A DNA stretch of 7,021 nucleotides from Chlamydiota bacterium. Its GTDB lineage: Bacteria > Chlamydiota > Chlamydiia > Chlamydiales > Parachlamydiaceae. Position numbers and translations under genes: made by a program. The DNA is taken from the NCBI GenBank assembly GCA_013286075.1, contig JABDGJ010000040.1:1-7021 (forward strand), read 5' to 3'. The notes below the pieces were generated by a model that saw only the letters and a list, made by a program, of their open reading frames with translations, was not told the origin of the DNA and searched no databases. Shown here piece after piece: positions 1-6,831 of the stretch (positions are counted from its first letter, which is position 1; the number at the start of each line of letters is the position of its first letter).

Positions 1-2141
1 ATTATGGATCACAAGACTATGTCTATTTAATTCCCCCTGAAGTCGGAAATATCAAATTGAGCATTGATTCCAACTTACCCATTCCTAGAGCCGCTTGGAG
101 TCAAATGCTTGAATTAATTTTGACACAAAATGGGGTAGGGATACGAAACCTCAATCCTTATTTACGGCAACTGTTTTTGATTAAACACAATCACTCACAT
201 CTTCAGTTGATGACAAATCAACGGCAAGATCTGGATATATTACCAACAGAAACCCGGGTAGCTTTTGTCTTATCTCCAGAGCCTGCTGAGGTTCGTCGGA
301 CATTTTCTTTTCTGGAAAAATTTATCAATCCTAATACTACGACATTGCATGTACTTGGACGGGATATTCTCCTCATCGGACAATGTGGAGAACTACAAGA
401 TTTACTCCGTTTGAATGATTTTATTTGTTGTAATCGGGGAGAAAAAGAATATCGAGTCCTCCCTATTCTAAAAATGGGTGCAGAAGAGATGGCAAAAGTC
501 TTGGGAGCCATTTTTGATCAAACCGATTCTCCCGCCTCTGTGATCATGCCATCACATTCTCCAATACCCCCCGGCGCAGGAATAAAACAACCTCCTCCTC
601 CCACCACTTCTTCTGCCAATCCATGGAATGGGGGTTTGAAAATTATTCCACTTCCCAACGTATCACAGGCATTATTTATCGTCGGAACTCGAGAAGAAGT
701 GCGGAAGGCGGAAGAAATTATTCGGAATGTAGAAAGCCAAATTGGTGGAGTGCGAGATAAAGTCGTATTTTGGTATACCGTAAAAAATTCTGATGCGGAA
801 GAGCTCGCAGAGGTTTTGTATCGAGTATATTCTTTAATGATGACGGCTCCTATGAATGGAGAAGAAGGAGAAGATGGTCCCCCTCTTCCACAGTTAAATC
901 CTCCTCTTATTCCGCCGATTCCGCAAAAAGAGCCGCCTCCCTCATTATACCAACAAGAAGGGTATTATCAAGAAGGAGGATACATTGTAAACCCAGCTCC
1001 TGCACAACCAAGAATTTTTTCTCCTACAGAGACAAATGATGATCGCAATAATTTTATTGTCGACGCTAAAACAGGATCGATTGTCATGGTTGTAGAAGCA
1101 AGTATTCTTCCTAAAATTAAAGATTTGCTTCGCAAGCTCGATGTTCCCAAAAAAATGGTGCAAATCGAAACACTATTATTCGAAAAAATTCTCAATCGAG
1201 AGAATAGTATTGGTTTAAATTTACTGAAAATTGGAGATGCTGCTTGTAATAACAATGTAAGCGGCGCTCTGTTCAATAATATTTTTCCCAAACACTCTGA
1301 TAAACCAGTTTCAGCAAATCTAGGGGTTTTTGAATTTTTCTTAAGTCGTAGAGAAAGCTGCTGTGGAATCCCTGCATTTGATCTCGTCTATCGTTTCTTA
1401 TTAAATCAAGATGATGTGCAAATTAACTCAAATCCTTCCTTGATGACGGTCAACCAAACTCCTGCCACTATTGCAATCAATGAAGATATTTCGATCAATA
1501 CAGGAGTTTTTGAGGTAGAAACAGCAAAAGGGGTTACCTTAAAAGATGCCTTTACTCGTGCACAATATGGAATTACCATTAGTATTAAACCAACAATCCA
1601 TGCAGCGAGTCCAGAAGATCCGGAACAAGAATCCGATTACGTGAGTATGGAAACAGATATTACCTTTGATACAATTCACGGCGGTCATTCAGATCGACCT
1701 AATGTAACAAGAAGACATATCACAAACCAAGTGCAAGTTCCCGATGGCGATACTGTTATCCTTGGAGGCTTGCGAAGAAAGGTTTCTAACGATTCAAGAG
1801 AAGCTATTCCGTTTTTAGGAGAACTGCCAGGCTTAGGAAAACTTTTTAGCATTAATACTACTCGAGATAGCAATACAGAAATGTTCATTTTCATTACTCC
1901 CCATATTGTCAAAGATCCCAAAGAACAGCTCCATTGTCTTAGACAACAGCTTCTTTGTTTGCGCCCAGGGGACATTCCCTATTTCTTAGAATGCGTGGAA
2001 GAAGCTCATCAATATGAAAAAACAAAGCTAATGGAAGGAAGTATGATGATGCTTTTCGGCCGCCCACGCGAAAACTATTATATTCTCGATGATTGTTCTG
2101 CCTGTTCTCAAGAATCTTCTGGAGAGTATGATGGAAGATAA
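1..2141 (+). CDS. gspD: Type II secretion outer-membrane secretin GspD (5'-partial)
   Basis: Secretin forming the multimeric outer-membrane channel of the type II secretion system. The frame is open from the left edge (first whole codon at 3), so the TTG at 57 is not the true start and the N-terminus with the signal peptide is missing; 712 codons are visible. The periplasmic N-domains occupy roughly 60-1150, with repeated helix-strand units such as the one ending FIVGTREEV. They are interrupted by two proline-rich linkers near 546-627 and 876-1017. The secretin core follows, with its C-terminal signature: VPDGDTVILGGL (1737-1772), IPFLGELPGLGKLF (about 1804-1848) and FIFITPHIV (about 1884-1910). 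About 75 residues follow the core, with five cysteines; this tail may be a pilotin-binding or cross-linking region (inference). Eleven cysteines are visible in all, which is unusual for a secretin. It is first in the visible operon, 13 nt before gspE. Family certain; the exact N-terminus is outside the window. Confidence 0.95.
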   Translation, partial: YGSQDYVYLIPPEVGNIKLSIDSNLPIPRAAWSQMLELILTQNGVGIRNLNPYLRQLFLIKHNHSHLQLMTNQRQDLDILPTETRVAFVLSPEPAEVRRTFSFLEKFINPNTTTLHVLGRDILLIGQCGELQDLLRLNDFICCNRGEKEYRVLPILKMGAEEMAKVLGAIFDQTDSPASVIMPSHSPIPPGAGIKQPPPPTTSSANPWNGGLKIIPLPNVSQALFIVGTREEVRKAEEIIRNVESQIGGVRDKVVFWYTVKNSDAEELAEVLYRVYSLMMTAPMNGEEGEDGPPLPQLNPPLIPPIPQKEPPPSLYQQEGYYQEGGYIVNPAPAQPRIFSPTETNDDRNNFIVDAKTGSIVMVVEASILPKIKDLLRKLDVPKKMVQIETLLFEKILNRENSIGLNLLKIGDAACNNNVSGALFNNIFPKHSDKPVSANLGVFEFFLSRRESCCGIPAFDLVYRFLLNQDDVQINSNPSLMTVNQTPATIAINEDISINTGVFEVETAKGVTLKDAFTRAQYGITISIKPTIHAASPEDPEQESDYVSMETDITFDTIHGGHSDRPNVTRRHITNQVQVPDGDTVILGGLRRKVSNDSREAIPFLGELPGLGKLFSINTTRDSNTEMFIFITPHIVKDPKEQLHCLRQQLLCLRPGDIPYFLECVEEAHQYEKTKLMEGSMMMLFGRPRENYYILDDCSACSQESSGEYDGR

Positions 2142-2154
2142 TAATTTTTAACCT

Positions 2155-3744
2155 ATGGACAATGCAATTCACCAACAAGATGACCCTCAAGCGACATTGG
2201 CAGAACAACTAGGGATTCCTATTTGCCAAACGTTATCAGGATATCCAATTAGCAAAGAGCGGTACAAACAAGTCCCCTATGCATTTGCCAAACGGAACGC
2301 CATTCTTCCCATTGAAGACAGAGAAAATTGTGTCGTTGTAGCAGTTGCAGATCCACTCCATTTGGCTCCTTTAGAAGAATTGCGCTTTATTTTCAATTGC
2401 GACGTTCAAGTTGTATATAGCCCTCGAGAGCTCATCCTTTCTGCCATTCACGATTGCTATAACACAGAAGATGGTGCTGCCTCTCAAATGATTGCCAATA
2501 TGACGGAAGGTCAAGAAGAGGGAAAAGGGGACGAAATCGAGACTTTTGATCTGCTCGATCAACATAGACACCAATCCCCCATCATTCAATTACTCAATTT
2601 AATTTTGACAGAAGCCATCCAACAAGGAAGCTCGGATATCCATTTTGAGCCTTCTGAAAGTGGAATGCGAGTCCGGTATCGCATTGATGGGGTTTTACAA
2701 AATAGACACGCCCCCTCACAAGACTATCAAATGCAATTATTGACCCGCATTAAGGTCATGGCAAAGTTAGATATTGCTGAACACCGGCTTCCGCAAGATG
2801 GTCGAATTAAATTGCGCATGGGAAGAAGAGAAATTGATTTCAGGGTCAGTACAGTGCCTGTTGCTGGCGGAGAAAGAATCGTCATGAGAATCTTAGATAA
2901 GGGAAATGTGTTGTTTGGCTTAGATAAAATTGGAATGCTTCCCGAAGTCATGACTAGTTTTAAATATTTAATCGATTTACCAGAAGGGATTGTTTTAGTC
3001 ACGGGCCCAACAGGAAGTGGAAAGACGACCACTTTGTACAGCGCTATTTGCGAAATGGCAAACGATGAAATCAATATTATGACCATCGAAGACCCGGTTG
3101 AATACAATCTCAAAGGAATTGCACAAATAGGCGTTCACCATAAAATCAAACTCGATTTTGCTACAGGTCTGCGCCATATTCTCCGACAAGATCCCGATGT
3201 CATCATGGTAGGGGAAATACGGGACATAGAAACAGCAGATATTGCAATCCAGGCAGCTTTGACAGGTCATCTAGTCCTTACCACCTTACATACCAATGAT
3301 GCGCCATCGGCCATTACTCGCTTGGTTGATATGGGAACCGAACCTTATCTCCTTTCGTCCTGTGTAGTGGGAGTGCTCGCACAAAGATTGGTCCGCAAAA
3401 TATGTCCTGATTGTAAAGAGCCTTATGAACCCACTATTCGAGAACTTCAAAATATTGGATTAACTCCCGAACTTCTCCCAGACAATTGTTTATACAGAGG
3501 AAAAGGATGTCCGAATTGCTACCAAACTGGATTTAAAGGAAGGCAAGGGGTATATGAATTAATGCCGGTCAATAATGCCATCCACAAACAAATTGTGCAA
3601 AGTCCCGATGCAATCCAAATGCGCCGAGTAGCTCTAGAACAAGGGATGATTAGTCTCCTCGCCCACGGAGCAGAACTTGTCAAAAATGGATCAACTACTG
3701 TTGGAGAAGTTTTGCGAGTAGCTCGAGGAATTGAGGAAGGATAA
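2155..3744 (+). CDS. gspE: Type II secretion assembly ATPase GspE
   Basis: Cytoplasmic hexameric ATPase that powers pseudopilus assembly through the GspF platform. The 529-residue length is normal for the family. Residues 1-105 form an N-terminal T2SSE (MshEN-like) domain, followed by an acidic linker (about 117-136) and the catalytic core. Visible motifs are Walker A GPTGSGKT (284-291), the Asp box TIEDPVEY (310-317), the Walker B region RQDPDVIMVGEIRD (344-357), the His box TGHLVLTTLHTNDA (370-383), and a CxxC-x31-CxxC zinc site (C417, C420, C452, C455) typical of GspE. All key residues are present, so it should be active. The ATG at 2155 is chosen because an in-frame TAA lies at 2149-2151 and the N-domain begins soon after. 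There is no strong Shine-Dalgarno close to it, so translation may depend on gspD 13 nt upstream (inference). Confidence 0.97.
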   Translation: MDNAIHQQDDPQATLAEQLGIPICQTLSGYPISKERYKQVPYAFAKRNAILPIEDRENCVVVAVADPLHLAPLEELRFIFNCDVQVVYSPRELILSAIHDCYNTEDGAASQMIANMTEGQEEGKGDEIETFDLLDQHRHQSPIIQLLNLILTEAIQQGSSDIHFEPSESGMRVRYRIDGVLQNRHAPSQDYQMQLLTRIKVMAKLDIAEHRLPQDGRIKLRMGRREIDFRVSTVPVAGGERIVMRILDKGNVLFGLDKIGMLPEVMTSFKYLIDLPEGIVLVTGPTGSGKTTTLYSAICEMANDEINIMTIEDPVEYNLKGIAQIGVHHKIKLDFATGLRHILRQDPDVIMVGEIRDIETADIAIQAALTGHLVLTTLHTNDAPSAITRLVDMGTEPYLLSSCVVGVLAQRLVRKICPDCKEPYEPTIRELQNIGLTPELLPDNCLYRGKGCPNCYQTGFKGRQGVYELMPVNNAIHKQIVQSPDAIQMRRVALEQGMISLLAHGAELVKNGSTTVGEVLRVARGIEEG

Positions 3745-3754
3745 AAAATCGGAT

Positions 3755-4942
3755 ATGCCAATTTACCAATACCAGTATGTCGATTCTTCTGGAAAAAGGA
3801 AGGCAAGTTCGGTTGATGCAAAAAATGATAGCGAAGCGAAAAATAAGCTTCGGGAACAAGGACTCCTCGTTACTCAATTGAGTCTAAAAAAAGCGATCCA
3901 ACGAAAACAAAATTTGCGGGGGGATCATCTTGTTGCCTTTACGGTTCAATTATCGCAACTCCTCAATGCAGGTGTTCCATTATATGAAAGCTTGCTTGCC
4001 CTTGAAGAACACTCCCGAGGAGAACCTTATCACCGAATTACCTTGAGTTTATGTGAACACATTAAAACAGGTCATTCTCTCTCTCAGGCCATGGCCAATT
4101 ATCCCGATAGTTTTGACACACTCTATTGCGGAATGGTTGCAGCAGGAGAAGCCGTGGGAAATCTAGGTCCCGTACTTGAAAAATTGACACAATTTTTAAC
4201 AAGACACATGCGATTAAAAAAACAAATTATCACAGCAATGATTTATCCTGTCATTTTGGGGGGATTTTCTCTTTTAATTATTGCTCTCCTCTTAGGATTT
4301 GTTATTCCCTCATTGGAAGGAATTTTTGCAGAAAGGAAATTAAATACTTTTACAAGTGCGATTCTTTCGACTAGTTATCTATTTAGAACTTATTGGTGGC
4401 TCTATCTTCCTACTTTCTGTTGCACAATAGCCCTAGCGATTTGGAAAATTCGTTCACCAAAGGGAAAATTATGGCTTGAAAAATTTTTTCTCAAAATTCC
4501 TATTATCAATACTCTCATTATCCAAACAGCAGTGGCCCGCTTTTCAAGGACAATGGGAACTCTTCTGCAAGGAGGGTTAAATATGATCGATTCTTTGCGA
4601 ATTTCTCGAGCCATTATGCAAAATATTGTGTTAGAAAGAGAAATCCAAGCAGCAGAGCGAAAAATTGTCGAAGGAAATGCCTTAAGTCAACAGTTGGCAA
4701 AATCGGCCTATATTCCTTCCCTTGTAGCGAGAATGCTTGCAGTAGGAGAAGAATCTGGCACGACTGTAAATATGCTGCAGCGAATTGCAGATATGTATGA
4801 ACAAGAAATTGAAAAAACCTTGGACCGAGTCATGGCTTTAGCACAACCAATCATTCTCATTGTCATGGGAATGGTCATTGGAACAGTCCTTCTTGCCATT
4901 TTGCTTCCATTAACAGATGTAAGTTCATTTGCAATAAATTAA
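3755..4942 (+). CDS. gspF: Type II secretion inner-membrane platform protein GspF
   Basis: Polytopic inner-membrane protein on which GspE acts to add pseudopilins; 395 residues, the usual length. It begins MPIYQYQYVDSSGK, the typical GspF N-terminus, so I chose the ATG at 3755 over the in-frame TTG at 3731, which would add eight charged residues inside the end of gspE. Two T2SSF repeats are visible: about 55-185 with GMVAAGEAVGNLGPVL (126-141), and about 260-385 with the matching RMLAVGEESGTTVNML (326-341). Membrane segments are predicted by eye near 163-187, 214-230 and 366-386, the normal three-helix layout. It starts 10 nt after gspE. A purine-rich GAGGAAGGA at 3733-3741 may act as ribosome binding site, but its 13-nt spacing is long. 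Confidence 0.96.
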   Translation: MPIYQYQYVDSSGKRKASSVDAKNDSEAKNKLREQGLLVTQLSLKKAIQRKQNLRGDHLVAFTVQLSQLLNAGVPLYESLLALEEHSRGEPYHRITLSLCEHIKTGHSLSQAMANYPDSFDTLYCGMVAAGEAVGNLGPVLEKLTQFLTRHMRLKKQIITAMIYPVILGGFSLLIIALLLGFVIPSLEGIFAERKLNTFTSAILSTSYLFRTYWWLYLPTFCCTIALAIWKIRSPKGKLWLEKFFLKIPIINTLIIQTAVARFSRTMGTLLQGGLNMIDSLRISRAIMQNIVLEREIQAAERKIVEGNALSQQLAKSAYIPSLVARMLAVGEESGTTVNMLQRIADMYEQEIEKTLDRVMALAQPIILIVMGMVIGTVLLAILLPLTDVSSFAIN

Positions 4943-4945
4943 AAT

Positions 4946-4951
4946 GAGGGA
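4946..4951 (+). promoter_or_regulatory. Ribosome binding site of gspG
   Basis: GAGGGA lies in the 14-nt gap between the gspF stop and the gspG ATG at 4957, with a spacing of 5 nt. It is the clearest Shine-Dalgarno sequence in the window and fits the need for high GspG output as the major pseudopilin. Confidence 0.75.
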
Positions 4952-4956
4952 AAATA

Positions 4957-5355
4957 ATGAAACAATATCTTCATAAAAAGCGATATATTACTTTAGTAGA
5001 AATGATGATTGTCATGTTTTTAATCGCAATGATTACAGGCGTCATCGCTTACAACTACACAGGAAGTTTAGATGAAGGAAAAGCATTTAAAACAAAGGCA
5101 GGAATTGACAAAATACGAACGATACTCGATTTGCACTTAGCAACGCACCCCGAAGACCGAGACAGTATTTCGAACGGATGGCAAGGCATTGTGGCACAGT
5201 CTCAATTAGTTAAAAATGCGGGAGAAATTATCAAAGATGGATGGGGGGAAGAATATAAAGTTTCCACAGATAATAACAATGAAATTGAAATCCATTCTGA
5301 TAAATACAATGCTTATCTACATGCAAAAGGAAAAGGAAGCTTGTTTAATAAATAA
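4957..5355 (+). CDS. gspG: Major pseudopilin GspG (divergent)
   Basis: Main subunit of the periplasmic pseudopilus that pushes substrates through GspD; 132 residues, slightly short for the family. A basic 10-residue leader (MKQYLHKKRY) precedes the prepilin motif ITLVEMMIV and a hydrophobic helix (about 11-33). Glu at mature position 5 is present (E15), but the residue before the cleavage site is Tyr10 rather than the nearly invariant Gly. The C-terminal domain keeps a DGWGEEYKV stretch (about 93-101) that matches the DPWGNPY segment of GspG. The calcium-binding loop that normally follows is not recognisable and is replaced by a polar Asn/Asp-rich stretch. A good ribosome binding site precedes the ATG. 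The stop overlaps the next start by 1 nt (TAATG). GspG is favoured over other pseudopilins by its position after gspF and by the DGWG segment. Confidence 0.88.
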   Translation: MKQYLHKKRYITLVEMMIVMFLIAMITGVIAYNYTGSLDEGKAFKTKAGIDKIRTILDLHLATHPEDRDSISNGWQGIVAQSQLVKNAGEIIKDGWGEEYKVSTDNNNEIEIHSDKYNAYLHAKGKGSLFNK

Positions 5356-5930
5356 TGATAAGAAAAAAGTGTTTTACACTCCTTGAAATTCTTTTAGTTC
5401 TACTAATTCTTTCTTTTTGTATTGCGCTCACAGGAATAAAAATACAAGGAATGTATGCAGAGCAACAATTTCTTTCAGAATCAGAACAAATCCTACACCA
5501 CCTTTCTCTTGCTCGAGACCTCATGTTGATGATGGATACCGATATCCATGTCAAAATGAGGCAAAACGAAAAAGAAGAGACTCTCGATCTATGGCTCGAA
5601 GTGGAAAAACCATTGGAACCAGGATGGCAACGGCTGATAGAGAGAAAAATTTCTTTGCGCACCATTGGTTCTGTTATTTTCAATGATCAATCATCGAAAG
5701 AACTGACGTTGCGATTTTCTCTCGGAGCTATGAGCAAAGGTTTATTGACCTTTATAGAGGGGAAAGAATCCAAAGGGAGAAAAATCGAGATAGACTTATT
5801 AGGATATCCTAGTCTTTTTGCAAAGAAAAAAGAAGGAAAAGATAATGATGCAATCCCGAATACTCCCTCTGCCTTATATCCTGTCGAAGTCTATCAAGCG
5901 GTCTATGGCGATACAGATGCAAATACATAA
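5355..5930 (+). CDS. gspH: GspH-like minor pseudopilin
   Basis: A 191-residue prepilin-like protein. Its very short leader MIRKKC is followed by FTLLEILLVLLIL, with the cleavage site predicted between C6 and F7, Glu at mature position 5 (E11), and one N-terminal helix (about 7-30). The residue before cleavage is Cys rather than Gly. The region around residues 117-155 (RFSLGAMSKG, then IEIDLLGYPS) recalls the strand pattern near the end of GspH/FimT domains. A Lys/Glu-rich stretch (about 158-164) and a polar tail follow. Its start shares one base with the gspG stop, so translation is probably coupled. GspH is inferred from gene order and this weak C-terminal resemblance; full-length similarity to classical GspH is not evident, and it may be a lineage-specific pseudopilin. 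Confidence 0.72.
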   Translation: MIRKKCFTLLEILLVLLILSFCIALTGIKIQGMYAEQQFLSESEQILHHLSLARDLMLMMDTDIHVKMRQNEKEETLDLWLEVEKPLEPGWQRLIERKISLRTIGSVIFNDQSSKELTLRFSLGAMSKGLLTFIEGKESKGRKIEIDLLGYPSLFAKKKEGKDNDAIPNTPSALYPVEVYQAVYGDTDANT

Positions 5931-6444
5931 AAAAATCCAAAAAAGGTCGTTTCAATTACTCGAATTGTTAGTTGCTGTCTCCATTCTTTTATTATGTATT
6001 GCTCCAATCATGAGAGTTTTTACCAATATCTATAAGGGAGAGCGGCAAATCATGCGAGAAAACCTGCGCGATCACATTGCCAATCGAGTGCATGCTTCCT
6101 TTACAGAAGCATTATACAAAAGAGAAATCGATTTAAATGATGTGGAAGGCGAGATCGCTCTTAAAGATTCAGACCTCATTCAATTGCTCCAAAACTCTCA
6201 TTGTCAATGTACGGGTACATTTAAAGTCGCCTCTTCTAGAAAAGACAAAAATGAGTATAAATATCTCTGCTCACTGAAAATACAGCTCAAAGATTTGTTC
6301 CCTATCCAACCTGAATTGATTCCAGACAAAAAACATAACCCTGTAGAAAGTCATTATGAATATTCCATCTACGCAACAAGAGCGATTATCGCCAACCCCT
6401 CCGACACAACAATACCTGCAACCTCTAAACAAGACAGTCCATGA
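5917..6444 (+). CDS. gspI: GspI-like minor pseudopilin
   Basis: A prepilin-like protein of 175 residues from the chosen start. The basic leader MQIHKKIQKRS precedes FQLLELLVAVSILLLC, with Glu at mature position 5 (E16), Ser rather than Gly before the cleavage site, and one hydrophobic helix. The rest is a periplasmic domain with CxC and a third Cys (around 6204-6272) and a polar Pro/Thr/Ser-rich end. The start is uncertain. ATG 5917 gives an 11-residue leader typical of prepilins and a 14-nt overlap with the preceding gene. ATG 5905 and ATG 5845 are in the same frame, and 5845 has the better Shine-Dalgarno (AAGGAA at 5833-5838) but would give a 35-residue leader. GspI is inferred from position; at 175 residues it is longer than typical GspI. 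The stop overlaps the next start as ATGA. Confidence 0.68.
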   Translation: MQIHKKIQKRSFQLLELLVAVSILLLCIAPIMRVFTNIYKGERQIMRENLRDHIANRVHASFTEALYKREIDLNDVEGEIALKDSDLIQLLQNSHCQCTGTFKVASSRKDKNEYKYLCSLKIQLKDLFPIQPELIPDKKHNPVESHYEYSIYATRAIIANPSDTTIPATSKQDSP

Positions 6445-6716
6445 TAAAAATACGAAGAAAAATGCACATGACTTTGTTAGAAACGGTCGTTGCTACGGCA
6501 CTTCTTTCAGTCCTACTTACTTTCGTATTTGGTTTTTTTAAAGAATTATCTCACATTTCGTTACTGACAGAAAAAGCGCAGGCAGAAAGTTTCCATATGC
6601 GTTATGTGGAAGCTCGATTGGGATTCATCTTTCAAAGAACTGTCCGCGAAAAAAAAGAAGGAAATGGAAAGGATTCGAGACACTTTTTCTTCTATACACA
6701 ACCTCCGTTTCTCTAA
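6441..6716 (+). pseudogene. gspJ: GspJ-like pseudopilin, 5' part only (interrupted)
   Basis: N-terminal part of a fourth prepilin-like protein, 91 residues to the stop at 6714-6716, whereas GspJ proteins are normally around 200. The basic leader MIKIRRKMH precedes MTLLETVVATALLSVLL, with Glu at mature position 5 (E14) and His instead of Gly before the predicted cleavage site. A helical stem (HMRYVEARLGFIFQRTV) and the start of a strand-rich domain (HFFFYTQPP) follow. It then ends abruptly. Sequence resembling the GspJ C-terminus lies on the opposite strand at 6828-7021, so I read this as a gene cut by an inversion junction rather than a naturally short protein. The start overlaps the previous stop as ATGA, implying coupled translation. 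A simple frameshift does not explain the truncation: the other + frame running across the stop ends at 6766-6768. Confidence 0.7.
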
Positions 6717-6831
6717 AAATATATTGTGTTTGTTTTTGAAGGATGGTCTGATTTTTGAATTTATTTAGTTTTTCGATAGTTAGTATACTTAATAGCAATA
6801 CTAAGGCTAATACAAGTGTTAAGATATTCAT
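6625..6831 (-). CDS. Small N-terminally hydrophobic protein downstream of gspJ, truncated at the junction
   Basis: The frame starts at ATG 6831-6829 and overlaps the stop of the − strand GspJ end as ATGA, the same coupling seen between the + strand pseudopilin genes. It begins MNILTLVLALVLLLSILTIE, a single membrane segment or uncleaved signal, followed by a Lys/Gln-rich segment (KLNKFKNQTILQKQTQYIF). From about 6716 leftwards this frame runs antisense to the 5' part of gspJ and is probably not native, so only the first 39 or so residues, about 6715-6831, are likely genuine. The original gene would have continued past the breakpoint. Its function is not recognised. Its place directly after gspJ is where gspK lies in many operons, but GspK cannot be shown from so short a piece. 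If the junction is an artefact, the intact gene lies elsewhere. Confidence 0.5.
   Translation of the reverse strand: MNILTLVLALVLLLSILTIEKLNKFKNQTILQKQTQYIFRETEVVYRRKSVSNPFHFLLFFRGQFFER
6700..6735. other. Probable inversion junction inside gspJ
   Basis: Here the + strand GspJ-like coding sequence stops making sense, and to the right all plausible coding is on the − strand. It comprises the first codons of a small membrane protein and, further right, the GspJ C-terminus, in the order expected for the operon but reversed. The exact breakpoint cannot be fixed: both strands are open across 6625-6716, and the interval is my best estimate. No obvious inverted repeat or insertion sequence is seen at this end. 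Confidence 0.6.

Noticed and set aside
57..59. TTG as the start codon of gspD
   Set aside because: The same frame is open without a stop back to position 3 and reads as protein (YGSQDYVYLIPPEVGN); the gene starts outside the window.
218..1291. − strand open frames inside gspD (218-511, 945-1163, 968-1291)
   Set aside because: Antisense shadows of a clearly coding secretin; composition is rich in Ser/Arg/Phe/Cys with no recognisable domain.
3731..3754. Upstream TTG start for gspF at 3731
   Set aside because: It adds eight charged residues overlapping the gspE end and has no properly spaced ribosome binding site, while ATG 3755 gives the standard MPIYxYxY N-terminus.
2371..3821. − strand open frames inside gspE and around the gspE/gspF boundary
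   Set aside because: Fully antisense to conserved ATPase sequence; no family features and no ribosome binding sites.
5417..5686. + strand 89-codon frame inside the gspH-like gene
   Set aside because: Out-of-frame shadow rich in Arg/Thr/Cys; the overlapping prepilin frame is far more protein-like.
6356..6541. + strand 61-codon frame across the gspI/gspJ overlap
   Set aside because: Shadow of two genes already explained by prepilin motifs and an ATGA overlap.
6672..6768. A simple frameshift restoring gspJ on the + strand
   Set aside because: The alternative + frame ends at 6766-6768, leaving the protein still about half length, and it does not explain the GspJ-like C-terminus on the − strand.
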